Of a stretch of 64,000 nucleotides of DNA, positions 35,861-46,564 are shown in pieces. The DNA is from Nyssa sinensis (lineage: Eukaryota > Streptophyta > Magnoliopsida > Cornales > Nyssaceae). Under the pieces are notes generated by a model, which saw only the letters and a program-made list of their open reading frames with translations, searched no databases and was not told the origin of the DNA. A program made the translations under genes and the position numbers. Where the stretch lies: contig CM018050.1 in assembly GCA_008638375.1 (NCBI GenBank), positions 32,653,220 to 32,717,219 on the forward strand, read 5' to 3'. Every line of letters starts with the position of its first letter. The first letter of the stretch is position 1.

Positions 35861-36028
35861 AGATAATGATACAAACTCAGATGAATAATTGTAATAGGTG
35901 TTATATGTGGTAAGATCAAGTGTAATGGATATTCAATTTTATGATGTAATGGATATTCAATTTTATGCTGTAATGGATTTTAATTTTTATGATATAATGG
36001 AATTTACTTTTAAACTTTTGTTTTAGAT

Positions 36029-37502
36029 ATGGTTGGACCAGGATCACGTAGACGCGCAGCCCCGGTGGACCCATCGACCCCTTCCCCTTCCTCTGGAGGA
36101 TCGACCGATCCTGCCATTGATGGTATGGATAGTTCCATTTTGTATTAATGCTTATATAAATATGGTACTAATTGTTTCTATTTTATTGTTTCTAAAGCTT
36201 CGGCCACCACCAGTGCTAGACGAGGGCGTGGTAGGTCGAAGAATCAGAGTTTGCAGACACAGATGGAGGCAGCAGGGGGTGCGCGACTCCGGATTGAGCT
36301 ACCTGAGGGCTTGCTGAAGCCCGTTGGTGGGTGGGCACAGCAGTTCATCACAGAGGTCGGCATCATTTGCCGACTACGCGCCCCACTCCATATTATTGAC
36401 TGGACTCACGTCACTCAGGAGGATCTACAGGCTATTCATGAGCAGATCCTGGTATGTCTTTTATTATTGTGTTGAACTAAATTTTAACATTTCTAATGCC
36501 CTAATGTTTTGACAATGACATGCTTTACAGGAGAAGTTTGACATCGATCTCCACCTACCTCACGTAGCGAGGGCTGTCGATCGTTACCTAGGAGTCCGTT
36601 TCAGGGACTATCGACACCGTCTGCACATGCACTACGAGGCGGAGGTGGCAGCCGGTAGAGAGCCCCGTGACAGACCCTATAAGGGGGTGACGGTGGAGGA
36701 TTGGATGTTACTGTGCGACCGGTTCACAAGTGATACATTCCAGGTAAAAATTGTTCAAATTACTTTTGTTGTCTAATTTAAATCAGTATCATTTATACTA
36801 ACCTTCTTTGTTTTGGCCAAGTGTAGGAACTAAGCAGGAAGAATAGCGAGAGTAGAAGCAAGCAGAAGGTGACCCACTGTGGTGGATCACGTTCTTTTGT
36901 ACAGTATAGGCATGATATGGTAAGTTAATAAATGTATCAAGTTCTTATTGTATAATCTAATCATGAAATCACTCTTTAAAAGCTACTATTTATTTGTTCC
37001 AGCGAGACCAGGACACCGATGCACCACCCAGCCCCATTGATTTGTGGCACATGACGCACTACAACCCCAATAAGGGTTGGGCTGGGCCTGAAGCACAGCG
37101 GATTTATGTAAGTTTTTATGTAACTTGCTACAGTATTACTAATTTAATATTAATCTAAAGTTATAAAAGTAGTAACATATATTTATGTCTTTATAGGAAG
37201 AGATGGTCCGGCTGCGTGATCAGCCGACACCTGAGGGTCAGGATCCGCCGACCGATGACCAGATACGGGAGACTGTTCTGGGCAAGAGGCGTGGCTATGT
37301 GCGTGGCCTAGAGACTGGGATGGCACCGACGACATCGTCCTTTGAGAGTGATGCTAGGGCACACTCAGCTACGGTGGCAGTTCAACAAGAGAATGTAGTG
37401 CTGCGCCAGAGACTAGATAGCCTCGAGGAGCGATATGCCGAGATACAGACTCTTTTGCAGACGATGATCAGCCAACAGCGTGACTCTTCACAACCTTGGT
37501 AA
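36029..37502 (+). CDS. TNPA-like / Transposase_24 protein of CACTA-1 (six exons, intact)
   Basis: Six exons with GT-AG borders and matching phases: 36029-36122, 36198-36451, 36531-36743, 36827-36919, 37003-37107 and 37197-37502 (TAA at 37500-37502), giving about 354 residues. The start is MVGPGSRRRAAPVDPSTPSP. The middle carries LRIELPEGLLKPVGGWAQQF, then RDYRHRLHMHYEA. The C-terminal part has LWHMTHYNPNKGWAGPEA and LGKRRGYVRGLETG, typical of plant Ptta/En/Spm Transposase_24 proteins, and ends in a coiled-coil-like stretch (LRQRLDSLEERYAEIQTLLQ). These proteins are thought to bind CACTA subterminal repeats and help the TNP2 transposase. No stop or frameshift is present, unlike the copy at 52672-54135. 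Splicing at 37498 to an acceptor near 40000 would also end at once in TGA. Confidence 0.8.
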
Positions 37503-37544
37503 GTTTTTAAAATTATATACTTTCATGGATTTATTATTTATAGA

Positions 37545-39955
37545 AAATGCACCGAAACCACATCACACACCTCAAAAATGATAAAATAGACTTGCATGAA
37601 CTTACAGAACTCGGTTCCGATGCCCGGTTTGAAACTTATGCAAGTTCCAGCTCCAAAAAGGCCCATTTTGGGGTTTTGACAGACCAAAATGCTGTATATC
37701 GGCCTAACTGCATCGAAACCACCTCACACACCTCATAAATGATAAAATAGACTTGCACGAACTTACGACACTCGGTTCCGATGCCCCGTTTGAAACTTAT
37801 GCAAGTTTCAGCCTGAAAAAGGCCCATTTTGGGGTTTTGACAGACCAAAATGCCGGATATCTGCCTAACTGCACCGAAACCACCTCACACACCTCATAAA
37901 TGATAAAATAGACTTGTACGAACTTACGACACTCGGTTCCGATGCCCCGTTTGAAACTTATGCAAGTTTCAGCCTCAAAAAGGCCCATTTTGGGGTTTTG
38001 ACAGACCAAAATGTCGGATATCGGCCTAACTGCACCGAAACCACCTCACACACCTCACAAATGATAAAATAGACTTGCACGAACTTACGACACTCGGTTC
38101 CGATGCCCGGTTTGAAACTTATGCAAGTTTCAGCCTTAAAAAGGCCCATTGACAGACCAAAATGTCGGATATCGGCCTAACTGCACTGAAACCACCTCAC
38201 ACACCTCATAAATGATAAAATAGACTTGTACGAACTTACGACACTCGGTTCCGATGCCCCGTTTGAAACTTATGCAAGTTTCAGCCTCAAAAAGGCCCAT
38301 TTTGGGGTTTTGACAGACCAAAATGTTGGATATCGGCCCAACTGCACCGAAACCACCTCACACACCTCACAAATGATAAAATAGACTTGCACGAACTTAC
38401 GACACTCGGTTCCGATGCCCGGTTTGAAACTTATGCAAGTTTCAGCCTTAAAAAGGCCCATTGACAGACCAAAATGTCGGATATTGGCCTAACTGCACCG
38501 AAACCACCTCACATACCTCATAAATGATAAAATAGACTTGTACGAACTTACGACACTCGGTTCCGATGCCCCGTTTGAAACTTATGCAAGTTTCAGCCTC
38601 AAAAAGGCCCATTTTGGGGTTTTGACAGACCAAAATGTTGGATATCGGCCTAACTGCACCGAAACCACCTCACACACCTCACAAATGATAAAATAGACTT
38701 GCACGAACTTACGACACTCGGTTCCGATGCCCGGTTTGAAACTTATGCAAGTTTCAGCCTTAAAAAGGCCCATTGACAGACCAAAATGTCGGATATCGGC
38801 CTAACTGTACCGAAACCACCTCACACACCTCATAAATGATAAAATAGACTTGTACGAACTTACGACACTCGGTTCCGATGCCCCGTTTGAAACTTATGCA
38901 AGTTTCAGCCTCAAAAAGGCCCATTTTGGGGTTTTGACAGACCAAAATGTCGGATATCGGCCTAACTGCACCGAAACCACCTCACACACCTCAAAAATGA
39001 TAAAATAGACTTGCACGAACTTACGACACTCGGTTCCGATGCCCGGTTTGAAACTTATGCAAGTTTCAGCCTTAAAAAGGCCCATTGACAGACCAAAATG
39101 TCGGATATCGGCCTAACTGCACCGAAACCACCTCACACACCTCATAAATGATAAAATAGACTTGTACGAACTTACGACACTCGGTTCCGATGCCCCGTTT
39201 GAAACTTATGCAAGTTTCAGCCTCAAAAAGGCCCATTTTGGGGTTTTGACAGACCAAAATGTTGGATATCGGCCCAACTGCACCGAAACCACCTCACACA
39301 CCTCACAAATGATAAAATAGACTTGCACGAACTTACGACACTCGGTTTCGATGCCCGGTTTGAAACTTATGCAAGTTTCAGCCTTAAAAAGGCCCATTGA
39401 CAGACCAAAATGTCGGATATCGGCCTAACTGCACCGAAACCACCTCACACACCTCATAAATGATAAAATAGACTTGTACGAACTTACGACACTCGGTTCC
39501 GATGCCCCGTTTGAAACTTATGCAAGTTTCAGCCTCAAAAAGGCCCATTTTGGGGTTTTGACAGACCAAAATGTCGGATATCGGCCTAACTGCACCGAAA
39601 CCACCTCACACACCTCACAAATGATAAAATAAACTTGCACGAACTTACGACACTCGGTTCCGATGCCCCGTTTGACACTTATGCAAGTTTCAGCCTTAAA
39701 AAGGCCCATTTTGGGGTTTTGACAGACCAAAATGCCGGATATCGGCCTAAATGCATCAAAACCACCTCACACACCTCATAAATGATAAAATAGACTTGCA
39801 TGAACTTACGACACTCAGTTCCGATGCCCGGTTTGAAACTTATGCAAGTTTCAGCCTCAAAAAGGCCCATTTTGGGGTTTTGACAGACCAAAATGCCGGA
39901 TATCGGCCTAACTGCATCCAAACCACCTCACACACCTCACAAATGATAAAATATA
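37545..39955 (+). repeat. 161-bp satellite with 312-bp higher-order structure
   Basis: About 15 tandem units lie in the 3' intron/UTR of the TNPA-like gene. Full units are 161 bp. From about 37990 to 39560 they alternate with 151-bp units lacking 10 bases in the CCCATTTTGGGGTTTTGACAG block, giving a 312-bp dimer repeated about five times (151-bp units near 38150, 38462, 38774, 39086 and 39398). The two unit types also differ at linked sites (TTGTACG/TTGCACG, GCCCCGTTT/GCCCGGTTT, CCTCAAAA/CCTTAAAA). No coding is expected; the short periodic frames are by-products. Confidence 0.95.
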
Positions 39956-40319
39956 TATTTAATAATTGTTCTAATATATGTCGTTTGATCTTTATTTCAG
40001 ATTGATCGGGGATTATTGTCGCGCCGCCATCTTTATGTTTTGCATCGGAACTTGTTATTTTTATTTTTTATTTTCATGGACATCTGTAGTAACATTTTGG
40101 AGACAATTTTTAATTGTTCTATTTAGTGATGAATGGTACTGTTACAATTGTACATAATTAGTTTAATATATATATATATATGAATGTATTTTTCTGCTTT
40201 AAAATATTCATTTCAGAATGCTTGGATTTTATTGTATATCAGGATGGATGATTGATACATGTTTAAACAGGAACAAAACAATATTAAAACAAAGCAGATC
40301 TGGTTGAAAAAAAAAAATC

Positions 40320-40805
40320 AGTATTAGCGACGCACAGTGTGTGCGTCGCTAAAAGTGAGAATTAGCGACGCCCAGGTTGTGCGTCGCTAATACTGACTTT
40401 TAACGACGCACAGTGTGCGTCGCTAAAAGTCTGAACATTATGCTAAAAATCAGTATTAGCGACGCACACTGTGCGTCGTTAAAAGTGAGAATTAGCGACG
40501 CCCAGGTTGTGCGTCGCTAATACTGACTTTTAGCGACGCACAGTGTGCGTCGCTAATACTGATTTTTAGCGACGCACATTACGCCATTGGGAATTATTGG
40601 CGACGGACACATCCAATTATTAGCGACGCTCGCTGTGCGTCGCTAATAGTCACTTTTAGCGACGCCTATGGTTTTGTACGTCGCTAATAGTATTAGCGAC
40701 GGCACTTTTTGTGACGCCTTAGCGACGCACGTTTGTGCGTCGCTAAAGACCTTTACCGACGCACAATTGCACTATTAGCGACGCACGCGCGCGTTGCTAA
40801 TAGTG
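40320..40805. repeat. CACTA subterminal motif array, right
   Basis: A dense array of TTAGCGACGCAC / GTGCGTCGCTAA motifs adjoining the right end of CACTA-1, arranged as inverted pairs. It mirrors the array at 32385-32735. Confidence 0.9.
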
Positions 40806-40820
40806 CAGTTTGTTGTAGTG

Positions 40821-43350
40821 TTTCTTATTCAGGATATGGCTATTTTCTTACAATCTTAGATGATCATACTCGCTTTACTTGGTTATATCTCATGAAAGCA
40901 AAATTTGATTCAAGATCTATACTCACTAGCTTCATCAAATATGCTCAAACTCAATTCAACACAAATATTAAAAATTTTTAAACAGATAATGGTTAGGAGT
41001 TTAACATGCCTCTTTTTTTATCAAGAGCATAGAATAATACATCAATTATCATGTGTTGACTCTCCACAGCGAAATGGCAGGGTTGAGAGAAAGCATCAAC
41101 ACTTACTAAATGTTGATAGGGCTCTATTATTTCAAAGCAATCTACCTTTATCCTACTGGACAGATTGTATTCTGACAGCTACCCATCTTATTAATCGTAC
41201 TCCTTCTCCTATCTTAAATAATCAGTCACCATACTATCTTTTATTCCACAAATAACCAAGTTACAAATACCTCAAAGTATTTGGATGTTTGTGTTTTGCA
41301 AGCACACTTAAAATAATCGAGGAAAGTTCTCACCTAAAGCTTCAAAATGCATCTTCCTTGGTTATCCACCAAATGTCAAAGGATACAAAGTGCTTGATTT
41401 ACTTACTCTCCAAACTTTCATATCCAGAGATGTCATATTTTATGAATCCATATTTTCATCTATCCCTAATTCTATTCATACACCTTTTGTCTTCCCTAAT
41501 TTTCCTCAAATATATGACTGTCCATTATCTACAAAGATTTTACTTCAGCTTCTATAGAAAATTATGCTTTATTATAATCTTCAAATATTACAAATCCTAT
41601 AAATCTGAGAAGATCTGAAAGGATTAGGCATTCTCCTCAATATTTGAAGAACTATTATTGTGGTAATTTGACAAAAAGATCTTCAGCAGCTCATGAACCT
41701 CCTGGCTATCCTTTTTCAGGTAAACCTTATTCAATTCTATCTTTCATTTCTAATTCTAAACTTTCTAACAAACACAAAGCCTTTGTTCATGTTGTCTCCT
41801 CCATATCTGAACCTAGAACTTTTAAACAAGCCATCAAACAACCTGAATGGCAACAAGCCATGGCAGATGAGGTTAAAGCTCTTGAAACTAATAAAACTTG
41901 GGAACTTGCAATTTTTCCTCCTAACAAAACAACAATAGGTTGCAAATGGGTTTATCGCATAAAATTTAAAGCTGATGGCACATTAGATAGATATAAAGCT
42001 AGGTTGGTAGCAAAGGGCTACACTCAACAAAAAGGACTTGATTTTTTTGATACTTTTTCACCTGTTGCCAAGATGACAACAATGAGACTTTTGTTAGTTA
42101 CAGCCGCATCAAACAATTGGTATTTACATCAACTTGATGTAAATAATGCCTTTTTACATGGAGACTTAAATGAAGAGGTTTATATGCAGCTACCACCTGG
42201 TTTCTCTACACCTAATGACCCTCGAGTATGCAAACTCAAAAAGAGTTTATATGGCCTAAAGCAGGCCTCAAGATAGTGGTTTTCAAAACTGTCCACTTCA
42301 CTATTTCAATTTGGTTTCACTCAAGGAAAGTCAGATTCATCTCTGGTTGTCAAGCAAACTAAAAATAGTTTTATTGCTCTATTGATATATGTTGATGATG
42401 TTATTGTTGCTTCCAACAATTTAGAGCTTATATCTGTTGTGAAGGATTTTCTGCACAAATCTTTTACAATAAAAGACTTAGGTGAATTGAAATATTTTTT
42501 GGGGATTGAGGTAGCTAGGTCAGCCAAAGGCATTGCTTTATGTCAAAGGAAGTATGCACTTGACATTCTACAAGATAGTGGTTTTTCTGGATGTAAACCA
42601 GCAGCTTTTCCTATGGAATTAACCTTGAAACTGATTGCAAATGACTCATCAGATCTTCTACCTGATCCAGCATCTTATAGAAGAATAGTGGGTAGATTGT
42701 TGTACCTAACAATCGCTAGGCCTGATCTTGCTTATGTAGTACAAGCACTGAGTCAATTTATGGCTAATCCTAGCATCTCACATCTCAAGGCAGCCGAGAG
42801 AGTACTTAGATACATTAAGGCAACACCTGGGCAAGGGATTTTTTTTATCTACTGCTTCTCCGTTGCATCTAAAGGCTTACTCAGATAATGATTGGGGTGG
42901 CTGCATTGATACCAGAAAAAGTGTTACTAGTTTTGCAATATTTTTAGGAGATTCTCTCATCTCTTGGAAATCAAAGAAACAACCCACAATTAGTAGATCC
43001 TCTGTAGAATCTGAGTATAGAGCATTGGCATCAACTACTTGTGAGCTTCAATGGTTACACTACCTGCTGTCTGACTTACAAATTCAACATCCTCAAGTTG
43101 CATTGTTATATACAGACAACAAACCTGCCTCTGAGATTGCCTCAAACCTAGTACACCATGAGAGGACAAAGCATATCCAATTGGATTGCCATTTACTTCG
43201 AGAAAAGCTGCAGGAAGGTCTTATAAAGATCATCCACATTCCTTCCAGATTCCAAATAGCAGACATACTAACTAAGCCTCTCGGTTCTCTTAATTTTCAT
43301 CACATAATTTGCAAGATGGGAATGCTTAATATACATTCTCATCTTGAAGG
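40821..43350 (+). pseudogene. Copia integrase (C-terminal part), reverse transcriptase and RNase H
   Basis: The integrase resumes with YGYFLTILDDHTRFTWLYLM after the CACTA insertion and then shows several stops and frame changes. The reverse transcriptase runs from about 41830 ([47 protein letters not shown]) to [10 protein letters not shown], where a TAG at 42274-42276 replaces a glutamine codon. It continues with the catalytic MIYVDDVIVASN at 42382. A frame change at an eight-T run near 42840 precedes RNase H (AYSDNDWGGCIDTRKSVTSF, SRSSVESEYRAL). The enzyme set is complete in order but not translatable. Confidence 0.9.
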
Positions 43351-43355
43351 GGGGG

Positions 43356-43597
43356 TGTTGGAATATAGAAAATCATATAGAGAAATTAGAGTTAAAGTCT
43401 CTAGAAGCCAAACAGAGGGCTTCTTCTGTAAATAGGCAGTTAAATTAGTTAAGTTTGTTACAAGTGCACTTGGCTAAACCAATTGTATAAATACATCTCT
43501 GTACAGATTTTCAAATATATGAAAGTAATAAGAAATGTTCATTTTCCCATTCATACAATCCTCTGTTTTCAAAGCATGTTAGTTATAGAAATTTACA
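43356..43597 (+). repeat. Copia 3' LTR
   Basis: 242 bp, preceded by a G-rich polypurine tract (GAAGGGGGGG) and followed by the AAAAG duplication at 43598-43602. About 96% identical to the 5' LTR by eye. Confidence 0.92.
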
Positions 43598-44621
43598 AAA
43601 AGAATTAGAGGATGGTCATGACTGAAATGGTTGAGCTCAGTTGCTCTCTCATTCTTTCCCATGCTCTTCTCCTTGAAGCAATGGCTTGTTAGACTTACAA
43701 ATTCATTGGGCACTGGTAAGTGGATCAAATTGGCATCAAAGTCTTCCACTTTAATTTCAGTTTTCCAGCCTGTCAACGAAAAAATATATGTAAATGACAC
43801 AACCCAAAGAATGTAATCAAATAACAAGAAATGCATTGCAGAAATAAGAAGAGTTACAACTTAACAGCAAAAGGATAGACATGAAAGGTTCTGTCTTTGA
43901 TGTCGCGCAATTGACATGCGCAAAATATCTGCATTCGGCACAATAAAAAACCCAGAAAAATCTGTTCAATTCCTTAGCACAAATATCACAGTAGGATGTG
44001 AAATTTGAATATTCATTGGGAATAGAATAGGCGAGGGTGAGAGTGTGATCATGGTCACTGTGTTTGACAGTGCTTGGTGATGAAGCACAGTCCCGGTGGA
44101 TCCAAAAGTGGCCGCAACTGGTACAAAAATAGAAGATGCCTTCATGTTTTGTGCCACAGGCACTACAAAAGAGCAAGGCTGGCCTCCTCATTGGGGTTAA
44201 TGGATGTTTGTGACTTTTGTGTTCAATCTTGCGCTCCATCAGAGAAGCACAAATTATATCTATGTCGAAATCGCATTGAAAGCATCTGTAGGTGAAGCTC
44301 TTCCAATCCCCTTGGCAGACATCACATATGCAACGTAAAAAGGGCGGATTTGTAAGGAGGGTAAGAGGGTGGTCGGGGTGCATGGGGTGTTCCATCTCCA
44401 TCGGTAGTTCTGCACATAATTTGTGGAGAGAGAAATCACATTGGTTGCAATTGTAGGACGGACCTGAGATCTGTTCCAGGCACCCAATGCAGCAGCAAAC
44501 TTCCTCAGCATCATTCTTCTGTTCTTCATTGAGGATCAGTGGATGATCATGGCTAAAATGTTGAAGCTCCATCTCTCCCTAGATCTGAGCTATTTCTAAA
44601 AGCTAGCTGTAATAGCGAGAG

Positions 44622-44645
44622 CTTTGTATATATAACTATATAAGC
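44622..44645 (-). promoter_or_regulatory. TATA-like element of the DC1 gene
   Basis: The minus strand reads TATATAGTTATATATAC about 55-70 bp before the ATG at 44572, a plausible TATA region for this gene. Only composition and position support it. Confidence 0.4.
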
Positions 44646-44855
44646 TTTGATGAGGATGATCAAAGTCCGCGATTGATTTATTGGTTCTGGTAATAAATTA
44701 AAGGGAAAAGGACTTATATGGATGATCAAACTTCAAAGTCAACCATAGAATTATTGGTTCTGGTAATAAATTAAAGGCAAAAGGACTTATATGGATGATC
44801 AAACTTCAAAGTCAACCATAGAATTATTGGTTCTGGTAATAAATTAAAGGGAAAA
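44645..44855. repeat. 73-bp tandem repeat upstream of the DC1 gene
   Basis: Units share TTGGTTCTGGTAATAAATTA at 44681, 44754 and 44827, an exact 73-bp spacing. The middle two units also share GACTTATATGGATGATCAAA. It lies within 300 bp of the DC1 start codon. Confidence 0.9.
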
Positions 44856-45890
44856 GGTTCCATTGATGGACTCGACTTATAGCAAGTTGTTTAAGGGAAA
44901 TATGGTTCAGAAGTATATTTGATCTGACTCTTTCTACGTTTCGGGTGGTGTATTCAATTATGTTATAGGAAATTACCTTCCTTTTCCATTTTGGCGGCGC
45001 TACTTGTGGGTGGGGATTTGGGTGGAGGTAACAGCTGATTATAGTTTACTAGAATTAAAATTATATATATATATATTATATATATGTATGTATATTAATG
45101 GATAATGAATTATCTAGTATTCTATAGGAGAACGTTTTAATGGGTTGAAGGATCTAGACAGCGTTTTTAGGTTATCATTCTCTGTATTCTTCTTGAAGTT
45201 TTTTTGCCTCTGACAACTGTGCAAACTGAATTTATGCAAGTTTGATGTAGAATGGTTTGGTTTGTTTGAAAAACTCTCCGTTGTCTTCTAAATTTTTAAA
45301 ATACCAATATGTTCCCATTTTGCACTGCAAAGGAGAAGACAAATGATGTGTCAAATTTGATCCATGAGGGCCAAATATGGTTCCTATGTTGGGGGAGTCA
45401 ACAAAATGTTGTGAGAATAATTAAAATACAATAAAATGTACTTGGGAATGATAAAATATATTAAAATTTTGGTAGGAATGATAAAATAGTGAAATGGATC
45501 ACCATTTTGCCTCTCTTTTAGATCTAATTTTGGTGGAGAGATGCAAATAAAGAGACAAAACACTATTTATGAGAGAAAAATGGTATTTTAGGTGGTGTTT
45601 GGTAATATTTTTTATTTTTGATTTTTAGTTTTCTAAAAACAAAAAATGCATTTGATATAATAATACTATTTTAAAAAAAGATAAAAATAAAAATAAGAAA
45701 AATGTTTGATAACAAAGGGAGCATCAAACCCCAAGCAGTAAACTTTATAAAAAATATGTATATATATCAGATTCTATCTAGGGAATGCCTATTTTCGACT
45801 CCATAATTTTGGGGTGTAAGAGACATTTTTTGTCCTTTATGGAGTGATATACATAGATTATGATATACCATAAAATAGCATGCCAATCAG
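44856..45890. other. Intergenic region left of the gypsy element
   Basis: No gene recognised. It contains a TA-rich tract near 45060-45090 and AT-rich unique-looking sequence. Confidence 0.45.
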
Positions 45891-46489
45891 CACTTGACAC
45901 GTATGATCATGAATCCAACTCATGCTCGACTAACTCAGCTCTCGCTCAGCCAATGACTAAGAGCTCGAGCATCCAGATCAGCACAAAAGGTCGGAAGTGA
46001 CCAAGCATATGCCTTCAGAGCACATATATCCGGATAAGGATCTCAGAGTTAATTACAGGATCCAGACCAACACTTCAGACCTCGTCACCGCCTTAGTGGA
46101 TGCCAAGCAGGGAATAAGGAAGCAATCCTCAACACGGAGACAGTCTTCAACAAGGAAACAGTCTTCAACAAGGGAACTACCATCTATGGTTATCTCTATG
46201 CAATATTCCACAAGGTAACTGCAATCTCCGATGATCAAATCCCTACATTCATGGCTCCGAATCCTAATCAACTTAGGAAGGCCACGGTCTATAAATTAAA
46301 CCCTAAATGTACGCTTTATTTTCATGCTCATTCTTTGGCTTTCAATACGTACAGTCTTTCAATTCCTTTTACTTAAGCATCGGAACGGCTACCGCCGGAG
46401 CCAATCCAGTGGTCCTCTAATCATCTTTCTGAGTGTTCTACAGGTCACGGAGTCCACACTTATTGCGAGTCGAAAAGTGCAGCATCAGT

Positions 46490-46508
46490 TTGGCGCCGTC
46501 TGTGGGAA
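46490..46508 (+). other. Gypsy primer binding site
   Basis: TTGGCGCCGTCTGTGGGAA follows the LTR end after two bases. It is a well-known plant gypsy primer site and begins with the TGG complementary to tRNA CCA ends after the first T. Confidence 0.8.
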
Positions 46509-46564
46509 CAACTAATCTCCAAGTGCTCTATTCATAAACTCATCTCTTTCCTCACCGGAAAACT

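Larger units (their letters stand above)
32360..40820 (+). mobile_element. CACTA (En/Spm-type) element 1, TNP2-deleted
   Basis: The left end is CACTACAAGAAAAAGGAG and the right end, reverse-complemented, is CACTACAACAAACTGCAC. The flanks are TTT on both sides (32357-32359 and 40821-40823), the 3-bp duplication typical of CACTA elements. Both ends carry arrays of TTAGCGACGC motifs. Inside are a leader/exon-like segment near 32750-32890, about 2.9 kb unrelated to the TNP2 gene of element 3, the last codons of TNP2 (near 35865-35895), an intact TNPA-like gene (36029-37502) and a satellite (37545-39955). The element splits the copia integrase and must be younger than it. Confidence 0.93.
30212..43597 (+). 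mobile_element. Ty1-copia retrotransposon, itself split by a CACTA element
   Basis: Two 242-bp LTRs (30212-30453 and 43356-43597) start TGTTGGAATA and end TTAC(A/G), flanked by AAAAG duplications. They differ at about ten positions, so the insertion is not very recent. The primer site TGGTATTAGAAG (an eroded iMet site) starts at 30454, and a polypurine tract of G residues precedes 43356. The domain order gag, protease, integrase, RT, RNase H is that of copia. After removing the 8.5-kb CACTA insertion the element is about 4.9 kb. It lies antisense to the DC1 gene. Confidence 0.93.
29428..44572 (-). pseudogene. DC1-domain (Cys/His-rich C1) protein gene, split by a copia element
   Basis: Exon 1 (44572-43858) starts MELQHFSHDHPLIL and contains repeated DC1 zinc fingers (HFSHDHPL, CxxCxxxxxxxSYNCNQCDFSLH, then HPDHPLTL...CxxC). 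An 88-bp GT-AG intron (43857-43770) follows. Exon 2 (43769 onward) carries NHFSHDHPLIL and is cut at 43597-43602 by the copia insertion. It resumes at 30211 with more DC1 repeats down to CDDCDQSFY. A TAA at 29555-29557 ends the frame early; the expected tail (IRPVDECSNIKIGGKSYQVKG) is readable just beyond, then a 1-base frameshift, with the likely original stop at 29428-29430. DC1 proteins are plant-specific, zinc-binding and mostly of unknown role. The gene is non-functional for at least three reasons. Confidence 0.85.

Noticed and set aside
37545..39955. Series of 61-70-codon open frames on the minus strand, each starting MVCQNPKMGLF or MGLFKAETC
   Set aside because: They repeat at exactly the satellite period (161 or 312 bp) and end at the next unit; they are by-products of the tandem repeat, not genes.
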